Source: Verrucomicrobiota bacterium (lineage in GTDB: Bacteria > Verrucomicrobiota > Verrucomicrobiia > Chthoniobacterales > Terrimicrobiaceae). From it: a DNA stretch of 64,000 bases. The DNA lies in contig JAPLTF010000055.1 of the NCBI GenBank assembly GCA_026398275.1, positions 1-64,000 on the forward strand, read 5' to 3'. The position numbers and the translations under genes were made by a program. Each line of letters opens with the position of its first letter. Positions within the stretch are counted from its first letter, which is position 1. The notes beneath the pieces are model-generated. The model was not told the DNA's origin, made no database searches, and worked only from the letters and a program-made list of their open reading frames with translations. Positions 54,162 through 61,924 of the stretch are shown here, piece after piece.

Positions 54162-54788
54162 TCAGGCTGGCAGCAGTTTGAGCAGATCGTCGTGCGGGCG
54201 GGCGATCACCTGCGCGGCGATGAGCTTTCCGAGGCTGCCGACGGCCTCCGAGCCGGCATCGAGCGCAGCCTTCACGGCGGCGACGTCTCCCTTGATGATG
54301 ATCGTGACATAGGCGGCGCCGATTTTTTCCTTGCCGACGAGTTCGACATTGGCGGCTTTGAGCATGGCGTCGGTGGCGTGGAGGATGGCCGTGAGGCCCT
54401 GGGTTTCGAGGATTCCGATGGCTTGTGGTTTCATAATGGCTAGGTGGATTTTGTGGTCGGTGGGAAGCAGGTATTCGCGGCCGCCGTAGAGCGGGTTGAT
54501 GGAATTGGGCCTGGAGAGGGCGCCGGCGAGTTCGGTGGATGGAGCGTCCAGGATGGTCGAGGAGACCAGAGCGGAGCCGAGCGACTTTATGCGCGCCTCG
54601 GCGGCACCCAGGGCCGAGCGAATGGACCCGGGATCGCCTGAGAAGCGAGAGAGGATCACCTCGGTGCCAATCGGTTCTAGGCCAAGCAGGACGACATCCC
54701 CCGCCTTGAGCGCAGCGTCGCATGCCAGCGCAGTCACGCTTAGAAACGGCGTCTCCAGCAGTCCGAGGCTCTGAAGCCGATCGCTCAT
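54162..54788 (-). CDS. Bacterial microcompartment shell protein with two BMC domains
   Basis: A 208-residue protein with two BMC domains: residues ~5-90 (LGLLETPFLSVTALACDAALKAGDVVLLGLEPIG) and ~121-205 (IGILETQGLTAILHATDAMLKAANVELVGKEKIGAAYVTIIIKGDVAAVKAALDAG, ending VIARPHDDLLKLLP). They are joined by a ~28-residue linker containing NSINPLYGGREYLLP. Tandem BMC proteins form trimers (pseudohexamers) in protein shells around enzymes that make toxic aldehydes. Domain 2 looks like a complete canonical BMC-H. An internal ATG at 54434 could start it separately. The start at 54788 overlaps the aldolase stop (ATGA). No BMC-P gene is visible in the window. Confidence 0.93.
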   Translation of the reverse strand: MSDRLQSLGLLETPFLSVTALACDAALKAGDVVLLGLEPIGTEVILSRFSGDPGSIRSALGAAEARIKSLGSALVSSTILDAPSTELAGALSRPNSINPLYGGREYLLPTDHKIHLAIMKPQAIGILETQGLTAILHATDAMLKAANVELVGKEKIGAAYVTIIIKGDVAAVKAALDAGSEAVGSLGKLIAAQVIARPHDDLLKLLPA

Positions 54789-55771
54789 GGGACGCGTTTG
54801 TTGATGCGGGCGAGCATGGCAGCGACATCCGGCTTCGCGGCCTGGCAAGACTTTGCGGCCTCTTGAAAACCACACTCGGTGAGCAGGCAGGCCAGCTTGG
54901 TGCTGATGGCGTTAAAGTGCTCCATCTCGTGCGGGCTCATCGGCTGTGGGCCCCGCCCTGTGTTGAACCCGCGGAGGTTGACGCCCTCGCGAAATCCCTC
55001 GGGGAAGTTGCCCGCTGCAAACATCGTCTTGATCAGTTCGAGCAGCTTAAACTGAATGCGTTTGGCTTCGGCCAGATCTCCTTTCAGAAAGCTGTTATAG
55101 AGCTTCATGACGGCTTCCGGCGCTACGCCGCTGGTGGCGATCGTGCCGCCGTCGGCTCCCATCATCAGCACCGGCAGCAGGATTTCCTCCGTGCCGATGA
55201 GGCAGGAAAAATCCGGGCGCAACGGCTTGACCTCGTTCAGAGTGTCCATGAAACGCGGCATGTCGCGACTGCTGTCTTTGATGCCGACAATGCGCGGGCA
55301 GTCGGAGGCAAGGCGCTTGACAACCTCCAGGCTGATCTCGTTGGAGAACTGCGGGATGTTGTAGAGGACGAGGTCGATTGGCGACTTGGCGGCCAGCTCG
55401 CGGAAGTAGTGCTCGATGCTCTGCTGGCTGACTTTGAAATAATACGGCCCGGTCACCGAGACCGCCCGGCAGCCGAGATCTGCGTAGCGTTTGCAGGCTT
55501 CGAGCACCATCGCGATATTCGGCTCGGCCGCGCCGGCGAGAATCGGCACGCGACCTTTCGTTTCGTCTGCGATGATCTCGACGACCCGCAGGCGTTCCTC
55601 GAAGCTCAGGCGGATGAATTCGCCCGTGCTGCCGTTGGGATAAAGGCCGGTGACGCCTTTGTCGATCAGCCACGAGACATAGCGGCGGAGTTCGCCCTCG
55701 TTGATGCGGTGGTCGTCGTGGAATGGAACCACATTTGGCGTGTAGATGCCTTTGATGATTTCTTTTGTCAT
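54785..55771 (-). CDS. DHDPS/NAL-family 2-keto-3-deoxy-aldonate aldolase
   Basis: A 328-residue class I aldolase of the dihydrodipicolinate synthase / N-acetylneuraminate lyase family. NGSTGE (residues 46-51) binds the pyruvate carboxylate, Tyr137 lies in LYNIPQFS, and the Schiff-base Lys165 in IVGIKDSSRD. In this context it probably splits a 2-keto-3-deoxy sugar acid into pyruvate and an aldehyde; with a 6-deoxyhexonate that aldehyde is lactaldehyde. DHDPS or KDG aldolase roles are alternatives. It overlaps both neighbours by ATGA, placing aldolase and shell protein in one coupled unit. Confidence 0.88.
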   Translation of the reverse strand: MTKEIIKGIYTPNVVPFHDDHRINEGELRRYVSWLIDKGVTGLYPNGSTGEFIRLSFEERLRVVEIIADETKGRVPILAGAAEPNIAMVLEACKRYADLGCRAVSVTGPYYFKVSQQSIEHYFRELAAKSPIDLVLYNIPQFSNEISLEVVKRLASDCPRIVGIKDSSRDMPRFMDTLNEVKPLRPDFSCLIGTEEILLPVLMMGADGGTIATSGVAPEAVMKLYNSFLKGDLAEAKRIQFKLLELIKTMFAAGNFPEGFREGVNLRGFNTGRGPQPMSPHEMEHFNAISTKLACLLTECGFQEAAKSCQAAKPDVAAMLARINKRVP

Positions 55772-56634
55772 AGATTTTCTTGAACAGGCAGGTTTGTCTG
55801 CCAGCGGAAAAGTCCGCCGGATTGCGGATGCCTGGCTAGCTTGTCCTGATCGAGCCCGAGACGCGAGGTTGTGATGAAGAGATCGCCGCTGCCGCCGAAA
55901 CAACAGGAGGTCGTATGCGGGCAGCCGGTGTCGATGCACTGCAGGAGTTGCCCGTTCTTCGGGTCCCACTGGCACACGCATCCCGGGCCCCAGTGGGCGA
56001 CCCAGAGTGTGTCGTCCGCTCCGAGCGCCATGCCGTCGGGCAGGCCGAGTTCCTCCGGCACCTGCACCACCGTGCGCTTGTTGGAGATCGAGGAGTCGGC
56101 GGGATCGAAATCAAACGCCCAAACCTCGCGGGCGGCGGAGTCGGTGAAGAACATGGTCCGATTGTCGGGTGTCCAGTCCATGCCGTTGGAGATGGTGAGG
56201 TTGTCGAGCACGTGGGTGAGTTGGTTGCCTTCATCGAGACGGTAGAGGCTCCCTGCACCGGGAACGGAACCATCATTCGACATCGTGCCGATCCAGAAAC
56301 GTCCGGCTGGGTCCATCTTGCCGTCGTTGCACCGATTGCCGGGAAGGTCCGTTTCTACCGAGGCAACTTCCCGCACATCGCCCGCAGCCAGATCGACCGA
56401 GACCAGACGTTTGGCCAAGGCAATGAGGTGGCGGTCATTCCCTTCCGGCACGACCACGCAGACCGGTTCTGCAAATGGATGACTGACGACTTTGGTCGTG
56501 ACCGGATCGAAGCTGTTGACTCTGCGTTCAATCATGTCCACCCAAAGCAGGCGCTGGAGAGCGGCATCCCAACAGGGGCCTTCCCCGTGGGTGCTGCGGA
56601 TGTCGGCAACGAGTGTGGCGTTTGCTTTTTTCAT
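55768..56634 (-). CDS. SMP-30/gluconolactonase-family sugar lactonase
   Basis: A 288-residue six-bladed beta-propeller of the SMP-30/gluconolactonase/LRE family. HGEGPCWDAALQRLLWVDM carries the metal-binding Glu; NRCNDGKMDPAGRFWIGTM, the substrate and metal Asn/Asp; and SNGMDWTPDNRTMFFTDS, the last metal site. It opens sugar 1,4-lactones to aldonates. This gives the operon two lactonases of unrelated folds (see 60390-61232). The start ATG 56634 lies 11 bases after the dehydratase gene. Confidence 0.9.
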   Translation of the reverse strand: MKKANATLVADIRSTHGEGPCWDAALQRLLWVDMIERRVNSFDPVTTKVVSHPFAEPVCVVVPEGNDRHLIALAKRLVSVDLAAGDVREVASVETDLPGNRCNDGKMDPAGRFWIGTMSNDGSVPGAGSLYRLDEGNQLTHVLDNLTISNGMDWTPDNRTMFFTDSAAREVWAFDFDPADSSISNKRTVVQVPEELGLPDGMALGADDTLWVAHWGPGCVCQWDPKNGQLLQCIDTGCPHTTSCCFGGSGDLFITTSRLGLDQDKLARHPQSGGLFRWQTNLPVQENL

Positions 56635-56645
56635 CCGTGTCGATT

Positions 56646-57824
56646 TTACCAGTCGGCGACAGCGCCGTCGGGGGTAAAGCTGCGGCGCAGGATTTCTTGC
56701 TCAAAGGGATGTTTGCGCACCTCGGCCTCGTTGATCTCGATGCCAAGGCCCGGTTTGGAGCTGGGCCGGGCAATTTGACCTTTGGCTTCAATGGTGAAGC
56801 CGGCCTGGACGATGTCATCGCGCCACGGCACGTCATTGCGCACGGATTCACAAATGAGATAGCTCGGCGTGGCAAATCCGAACTCGAGCGATGCAGCCGT
56901 GCTGACTGGACCTTGCGGATTGTGCGGCGCAATCGCAACGCGATACGCCTCGGCCAGCGCGGCGATCCGGCGGGCCTCGGTGAGACCGCCGCAATGGGTG
57001 ATGTCGGGCTGAAGGATGCTGGCGGCCCCTTTTTGGAGCAAATCGCGGAATCCATGGAGTCCAGTGATGCGTTCGCCCGTGGCGATTGGGGTTCCGACGG
57101 CGCGCTGGATGTCCGCCATTGCGTCGGGCGCTTCCGGCCAGCAAACCTCCTCGAGAAAGTAGAGCCCGAAGGGTTCGAGCGCCCGGGCAAACTGCATCCC
57201 CATGCGGGGCGAGGGCCGGGCGTGGCAATCGACCATCACATCAATGTCCGGCCCAACCGCCTCGCGGATCGCCGCGACACACGAGACGGCGTAATTGATG
57301 GGGCGCAACCCCTCAATCGGCGCGGTCTCCGGCACGGCCATGCATTTGAACGCGGTGTAGCCATCTTCCACGCTTTGCAGGGCGAGTTCGGCGAAGCGTT
57401 TCGCGTCACCGGGTGCGGTCAGATAAAAATCCTCCATCTTTCCGCCGCCCAGATGGCTGTAGGTTCGGATGAAGTCGCGCACCGGCCCACCCCAGAGCCG
57501 GTGGCAGGGAACGTTGTGGATCTTGCCCATGATATCCCACAACGCGAGGTCGATGCCCGCAATCGCCGTGGCCCGCACGATGCCGTTGCCGTGCCAGAAG
57601 TGCTGCCGGAACATCATCTGCCAAAGGTGCTCCACCCGCGTCGGGTCCTCGCCCACAATGAGCTGGGAAACGTCTTCGATCGCGCCGATCACTGACCGCG
57701 TGTGCCATTCCAGCGTCGCCTCACCCCAACCGTAAAGCCCGGGCTGATCGGTCAGGACCTTGACGAAGATCCAATTGCGCATCCGTGCGTTGCAGACCAA
57801 CGTTTCAATCTTGGTAATTTTCAT
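56646..57824 (-). CDS. Enolase-superfamily sugar-acid dehydratase (D-galactonate dehydratase-like)
   Basis: A 392-residue enolase-superfamily enzyme. Metal ligands are Asp199 (VMVDCHARP), Glu225 (FLEEVCW) and Glu251 (ATGER). The acid/base residues His201 and His301 (APHNPQGP) are present. QPDITHCGG precedes the last strands. It removes water from an aldonate to give a 2-keto-3-deoxy-aldonate, the substrate of the downstream aldolase. ATG 57824 overlaps the SDR stop. It is paralogous to 8202-9341, but the two modules differ in downstream enzymes. Confidence 0.9.
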   Translation of the reverse strand: MKITKIETLVCNARMRNWIFVKVLTDQPGLYGWGEATLEWHTRSVIGAIEDVSQLIVGEDPTRVEHLWQMMFRQHFWHGNGIVRATAIAGIDLALWDIMGKIHNVPCHRLWGGPVRDFIRTYSHLGGGKMEDFYLTAPGDAKRFAELALQSVEDGYTAFKCMAVPETAPIEGLRPINYAVSCVAAIREAVGPDIDVMVDCHARPSPRMGMQFARALEPFGLYFLEEVCWPEAPDAMADIQRAVGTPIATGERITGLHGFRDLLQKGAASILQPDITHCGGLTEARRIAALAEAYRVAIAPHNPQGPVSTAASLEFGFATPSYLICESVRNDVPWRDDIVQAGFTIEAKGQIARPSSKPGLGIEINEAEVRKHPFEQEILRRSFTPDGAVADW

Positions 57825-58630
57825 TGGCTGGTGATGGCCTTTGACGCATACGGCTCGCGGCTGACCAGCAGACTTGTCATGCCGAGGTCCGCAAAGATGT
57901 TCGTGCCGGTGATGCACGACGAATCTTCCGAGAGAAGGAAAACACAGCATCGGGCGACTTCTTCTGGAGTGACGAGGCGCTTGCCGGGGATGTTGGCATT
58001 CCAGTAGTCGAGACACTCCTGCTCGCTGGGAGCTGCGGCGACGATGTCCTTCCAGATTTCCGTGGCGCAGAGGCCGGGGGAGAGAATATTGACGCGGATG
58101 CCGAGCGGCGCGAGTTCGACGGCGGCCGCCTTGCTGAAGCCGACCATGCCGTGTTTGGCGGCATCGTAGGGCGCGGCACCCGCGAGCGAGGCGTGGGTGT
58201 GGACGCTGGCGATTTGAACGATGGATCCGCCCCCGCCCTGGCTCTTCATCTGGCGCGCACAAATCTGGGTGAGGAGAAATGACCCGGTGAGATCGACGTC
58301 GAGCACCCGCTGCCATTCTTTGAGGTCCACTTCGAGGAAGGGTTTCACGTAGTTGACGCCGGCGTTGTTGATAAGACCGTCAATGCGTCCGAAGCGGGCA
58401 ACCGAGCACCCGACGAGGGCCTCCAAGTGGGCGGGGTTGCTCATGTCGGTGACGACAACCTCGACCTTCCCGCCGTTGGCGGCGATGCGCTTTGCAACGG
58501 AATCGAGTTCCGGCTTCGAGCGGGCAGCAATGACGACATTCGCGCCTTCGCGGGCGCATTCTTCGGCCATGGCGACGCCGAGGCCTTTGCTGGCTCCGGT
58601 GATGATGATGACTTTGTTTTGTAGTTTCAT
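57821..58630 (-). CDS. SDR-family dehydrogenase with C-terminal SREPYASK extension
   Basis: A 269-residue classical [11 protein letters not shown] at residues 11-18, NNAG at 88-91, Ser142, Tyr155, Lys159. The usual SDR end ([11 protein letters not shown]) is followed by [16 protein letters not shown] (residues 254-269). The same extension, [14 protein letters not shown], ends the AllA-like cupin at 61397-61924, a protein of different fold. The SDR probably oxidises the deoxysugar to its lactone or acts on a 2-keto-3-deoxy acid. It overlaps both neighbours by ATGA. Confidence 0.88.
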   Translation of the reverse strand: MKLQNKVIIITGASKGLGVAMAEECAREGANVVIAARSKPELDSVAKRIAANGGKVEVVVTDMSNPAHLEALVGCSVARFGRIDGLINNAGVNYVKPFLEVDLKEWQRVLDVDLTGSFLLTQICARQMKSQGGGGSIVQIASVHTHASLAGAAPYDAAKHGMVGFSKAAAVELAPLGIRVNILSPGLCATEIWKDIVAAAPSEQECLDYWNANIPGKRLVTPEEVARCCVFLLSEDSSCITGTNIFADLGMTSLLVSREPYASKAITSQ

Positions 58631-59583
58631 GGGGTTGTGTGGTTGATCCATTGGTTTTTCCAGTCGGAGAATTCGGAGTCGGACAAAAGCATGAGCCGCG
58701 TGGTGGCGACTTCCGCGAAGCTTTGCGGTCCGATGCCGCAGCGCAGGGCAGGCGAGCGGTGTTCGAGTTCGCCGAAGCCGCCAAAGCTGCCATCGTCGCA
58801 GAAGAACTGGAGCGCGTCACCCTGCGTATCGAGGGCGTCAAGCGGAGAGTCGCAGTAGAACAATTCCGGATAAACCGGGAAGGAGCGCGCAAGAACCAGT
58901 TGGCCGCCCTGCACCGGACGTGCGTAGGCGACGCGTCCGGCCGAGTGTGCGGCAGAGATGCCGGTTTTGAAAATCGCAAGGCCGCGGATGTGGATTTCCG
59001 TGTGAGTCGGATGCACCGACAATTCGCTCGGGGGTGTGGGGCTGAAATAGTCGCGCGGCACCGCGCGGCCAACGCTCGGAATCAGCAGGCTGCCGCCTGA
59101 ACGGATTTGCAGCAGCGACCAAAAATCCACCGGCTGGCCGGGCGTGCCATCGAGGATTTCCATGCCGGTGCAAGTGCGCAGGGCGATGCCTGACCCAGGC
59201 GCGGCAAGATCCTCCACCGGCAGCAATTCGACCGAGCGCGTGAGACGGACCGTCAAATGCGCGTCGCGGTGCGGCGAGCGGACTGCGATGTCCACCGACC
59301 CGGAGAAGAATCCGTCGCGTGATTGTTCGACCGACCAGATGTCCGGGTCGAGGGCCGGCGGCACTTTGTAGTGCGCGAAGTCCGGCGTGCCGAGACGCTG
59401 CCAGTGCCAATCAGCTTCGGGACCAATCCAAAGGCGCTCGCCGCCGAGGTTCCATGCGGCGGTCACTTCCGGTGGCGACCAAAGGGCTTGGTGTCCTGCG
59501 ACCTCGATGCCGAGGACTCGTCCGCGTTCGGGGCTGATGCTCACCGAGCCCGATTCAGTTTTCCATGTGGTGGGAGTGTTCAT
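58627..59583 (-). CDS. Beta-sandwich protein, possibly aldose-1-epimerase-like (hypothetical)
   Basis: A 318-residue protein with all-beta character. GHQALWSPPEVTAAWNLGGERLWIGPEADWHWQRLG resembles the GGxRLWxxPE region of mutarotase-like domains of unknown function (DUF6786-type, from memory). No catalytic histidine pair is obvious to me. The protein may interconvert sugar anomers before dehydrogenation. Its ATG at 59583 is 6 bases after the second SDR stop. Function not established. Confidence 0.55.
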   Translation of the reverse strand: MNTPTTWKTESGSVSISPERGRVLGIEVAGHQALWSPPEVTAAWNLGGERLWIGPEADWHWQRLGTPDFAHYKVPPALDPDIWSVEQSRDGFFSGSVDIAVRSPHRDAHLTVRLTRSVELLPVEDLAAPGSGIALRTCTGMEILDGTPGQPVDFWSLLQIRSGGSLLIPSVGRAVPRDYFSPTPPSELSVHPTHTEIHIRGLAIFKTGISAAHSAGRVAYARPVQGGQLVLARSFPVYPELFYCDSPLDALDTQGDALQFFCDDGSFGGFGELEHRSPALRCGIGPQSFAEVATTRLMLLSDSEFSDWKNQWINHTTP

Positions 59584-59589
59584 GGTGAG

Positions 59590-60360
59590 CTAATCCGATC
59601 CGGCGATGACGGCCGTTTCGCCGAGGCCTTCCGGCCCCATCGAGCAATAGCCGCCATCGATCATGAGGGTCGTGCCCGTGATGAACGAGGCGTCATCGCT
59701 CAGGAGAAAAAGCGTCGGGCGGGCGACTTCGATCGCCTGGCCCATGCGGCGGAGCATGTGGTATTTCCCCCAGATCGCATCCCACTTGGCGCGGCCGCCC
59801 CCATCCATGTTCGCGGCCTTGTCGGTCTCGTTCGACCAGATCCAGCCGGGATCGACGTTGTTCACGCGGATGTTGAAGGGCGCGAGGTCGAGCGCCTGGC
59901 ATTTCGTGAGCTGGTTGACGGCGCCTTTGGCGGCGTTGTAGGTCCAGCGGTTCACCTGGGCGATGTGGCCGGAAATGCTCGACATGTTGACGATGGAACC
60001 ACCGCCGGCTTTTTGCATGGGCGGAACCACGTTTTGCACCATGCGGGCATAGGCGAGCGGACCGGCCGTGAAGCTGCGCATCCAGTCATTCGTGGTCGCG
60101 TCGAGCGCCTTGGCCGTGGCGCAGAACTCCTCGTTTGCCATGTCCCCGCGGAGAAACGTTGTGGTGTAACCGGCCGCATGGAATTCTTCCTGCGATTTCT
60201 CTCCGGCCGCGCTGATGCCGGTGAAGAGGACCTTGCCTCCTTCCTTGCAGAATTCTTCAACGATGGATCGCCCGAGACCGGAGGAGCCCCCGGTGACGAT
60301 GGCAACTTTGTTTGCAAACCGGTCTGCGACCGGCTTGTGGGATGGGATCGGTGTGTGCAT
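59590..60360 (-). CDS. SDR-family protein lacking the NNAG segment
   Basis: A 256-residue SDR with TGGSSGLG (residues 23-30), a catalytic-type serine at 127-128 (NMSSISGH), Tyr141 and Lys145, and a normal end (TGTTLMIDGGY). The segment that should hold beta-strand 4 and NNAG is missing: GDMANEEFC runs directly into ATAKALDATTNDW. About 20-25 residues appear deleted in frame. The two other SDRs in the window have NNAG. Either a real deletion has crippled it, or it works in a complex with a partner SDR. Confidence 0.8.
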   Translation of the reverse strand: MHTPIPSHKPVADRFANKVAIVTGGSSGLGRSIVEEFCKEGGKVLFTGISAAGEKSQEEFHAAGYTTTFLRGDMANEEFCATAKALDATTNDWMRSFTAGPLAYARMVQNVVPPMQKAGGGSIVNMSSISGHIAQVNRWTYNAAKGAVNQLTKCQALDLAPFNIRVNNVDPGWIWSNETDKAANMDGGGRAKWDAIWGKYHMLRRMGQAIEVARPTLFLLSDDASFITGTTLMIDGGYCSMGPEGLGETAVIAGSD

Positions 60361-60389
60361 TTTCAGTTCTTGGTTTTTGGTTCTGGGAT

Positions 60390-61232
60390 TTATAGGCGGT
60401 AAAAACGGGCTGCGTTGTCGTGGAAAATCTTCTGCTGCGAGTCCCCGCCGAGCCCTGCGGTCAGCTCACGGGCGGTCTCGAACCAGCGCTGCCACGAAGA
60501 GGCGCGCAGGGCATGCGGCCAGTCACTCGCCCAAATTATCCGATCCGGACCGAAGATTTCGATGACCGCATCCGCAAACGGACGCAGATCCTCGATCGTC
60601 CAATTTTCGAGGTCGGCATTGCAGACGAGGTTGGAGAATTTGCAAGGGTGTGGGCCCGACGCGGCGAAAGCGCGAAGGTCATCCTTCCACGGCTGGAGCC
60701 GTCCCTCCGCGATGTTTGGAGAGCCGATGTGGTCGAGGATGAACTTCGTGCCCGGGCTGGCCTCGATCAATTTCATCACGTTGGGGAAATTCCGCGGCCC
60801 GATCGTCAGTTCGCAATGCAGGCCGACTTCGCCCAGGAGTTGCACGCCGCGGACAAAGCCCGGCTGGATGCAGAAATCGATGTTTTCCTCGAACTCGATG
60901 ATACGCCGCACGCCCTTCACGCGGGGATCGGCGGCGATGGCCCGCAGCGCTTCGGCCACGGCCTCACCATCTTCAAGCGGCGCCCACGGGACGATGGCCT
61001 TGAGCCGGGGATCGCGGTCGGCCAGCGATTGCACCCAGGCCAGCTCGTCGCGGTATTGGTCCGGGCGGCATTCGCACTGGACAAAGACCACGGCCTTGAC
61101 CGCGGTGCCGCCGCGCGCTTTCTCGTAGTCGGAGAGAAGATACGTGCGGTTGATGGCCGGGACGTTGGCCAGCCAGGGGTAATCCAGCCGGTCGATATCC
61201 CAGAGGTGAATGTGGGCGTCGATGATTTTCAT
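60390..61232 (-). CDS. COG3618-type amidohydrolase, L-fuconolactonase-like
   Basis: A 280-residue amidohydrolase-superfamily barrel. MKIIDAHIHLWD gives the two metal-binding histidines (7 and 9); ILDHIG (middle) and WASDWPH (near 245) supply further ligands including the conserved Asp. The family includes L-fucono-1,5-lactonase and L-rhamnono-lactonase, which open the lactone after sugar dehydrogenation. It fits the step between SDR and dehydratase here. It is 29 bases upstream of the SDR lacking NNAG. Confidence 0.85.
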   Translation of the reverse strand: MKIIDAHIHLWDIDRLDYPWLANVPAINRTYLLSDYEKARGGTAVKAVVFVQCECRPDQYRDELAWVQSLADRDPRLKAIVPWAPLEDGEAVAEALRAIAADPRVKGVRRIIEFEENIDFCIQPGFVRGVQLLGEVGLHCELTIGPRNFPNVMKLIEASPGTKFILDHIGSPNIAEGRLQPWKDDLRAFAASGPHPCKFSNLVCNADLENWTIEDLRPFADAVIEIFGPDRIIWASDWPHALRASSWQRWFETARELTAGLGGDSQQKIFHDNAARFYRL

Positions 61233-61238
61233 GGGAGT

Positions 61239-61316
61239 TTAGTTTTGGGAGAGCAGGTGGTTCGAGTAGCCGAGGAGCGCGAAGGCGACAAAGAGGATGG
61301 CGAGTGGGAGGGACAT
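61239..61316 (-). CDS. Tiny hydrophobic peptide (25 residues)
   Basis: A 25-codon frame MSLPLAILFVAFALLGYSNHLLSQN, with one predicted membrane helix. It lies between the cupin and lactonase genes, in the operon direction, and fills the gap. It could be a small membrane regulator, a transporter accessory, or the relic of a deleted transporter gene. A ribosome site is weak (AAAATCC). The 80 bases upstream contain a short in-frame stretch (METIAVMTLAKTLSS) with no recognised function. Confidence 0.35.
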   Translation of the reverse strand: MSLPLAILFVAFALLGYSNHLLSQN

Positions 61317-61396
61317 ATTGGATTTTCAATTTTAGGAAGAAAGGGTCTTGGCCAAGGTCATGACGGCGATTGTTTCCACAAGATTTACTTCGAAGG

Positions 61397-61924
61397 TCAG
61401 GTGATGGGTTTGGAAGCGTAAGGCTCGCGGCTGATCAGCAGGCAATCGTCCCCCTCCAGGACAATGGTCCGGGTGTCATTGGCGTAGGTTCGTTCCGGCA
61501 GGGCGACCAGGATATTTGCCGGTTCGCTTCCGAGGCAGAACGGCCCGTGATGCCAGGTGCCCGGCTTGATCACGACCATGGTGCCGTTCGGAACGAGGAA
61601 TGCCCGGACTTTCTCAGCGGGGAATCCCGCGTCCGGAACGGACGCCGGAGCAAACCACATCAGCACGTCCGCATCGAGCGGCATGAGCATCTCCGCGGTG
61701 GAGGAGTGGCATTCCACCACGTTGATCACAGGTTCGCGCGGCCCGATGCGGCAGTTCGAGTAGGATGCAGCCTGGCAGTTGCCGAGCGCCTGCTGGATCA
61801 TGTCAGGAAAGAACTCGATCGGCGGCGCTCCGAGCATTTCGGACACGGGGTTCAGCATGTCACGAAAGCCGCCGAATTCCTGGAAGCTTTCGGGCGTCAA
61901 TGGCTCAACGGGAACTGTTTTCAT
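61397..61924 (-). CDS. AllA-like (ureidoglycolate lyase family) cupin with C-terminal SREPYASK extension
   Basis: A 175-residue cupin of the ureidoglycolate lyase (AllA) family: VPVEPLTPESFQEFGGF at the start, NVVECHSSTAEMLMPLDADVLMWFAPAS, and MVVIKPGTWHHGPFCLG with the metal-type histidines. No purine or allantoin genes are near, so a role with sugar-derived acids is more likely. Its last 14 residues, [14 protein letters not shown] (162-175), are shared with the SDR at 57821-58630. It overlaps glcF by ATGA. Confidence 0.82.
   Translation of the reverse strand: MKTVPVEPLTPESFQEFGGFRDMLNPVSEMLGAPPIEFFPDMIQQALGNCQAASYSNCRIGPREPVINVVECHSSTAEMLMPLDADVLMWFAPASVPDAGFPAEKVRAFLVPNGTMVVIKPGTWHHGPFCLGSEPANILVALPERTYANDTRTIVLEGDDCLLISREPYASKPIT

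Noticed and set aside
54785-54873. A longer frame joining the region upstream of the GH42 gene into one 944-residue product
   Set aside because: The extra N-terminal part is out-of-frame BMC and aldolase sequence; the GH42 gene starts at 54111.
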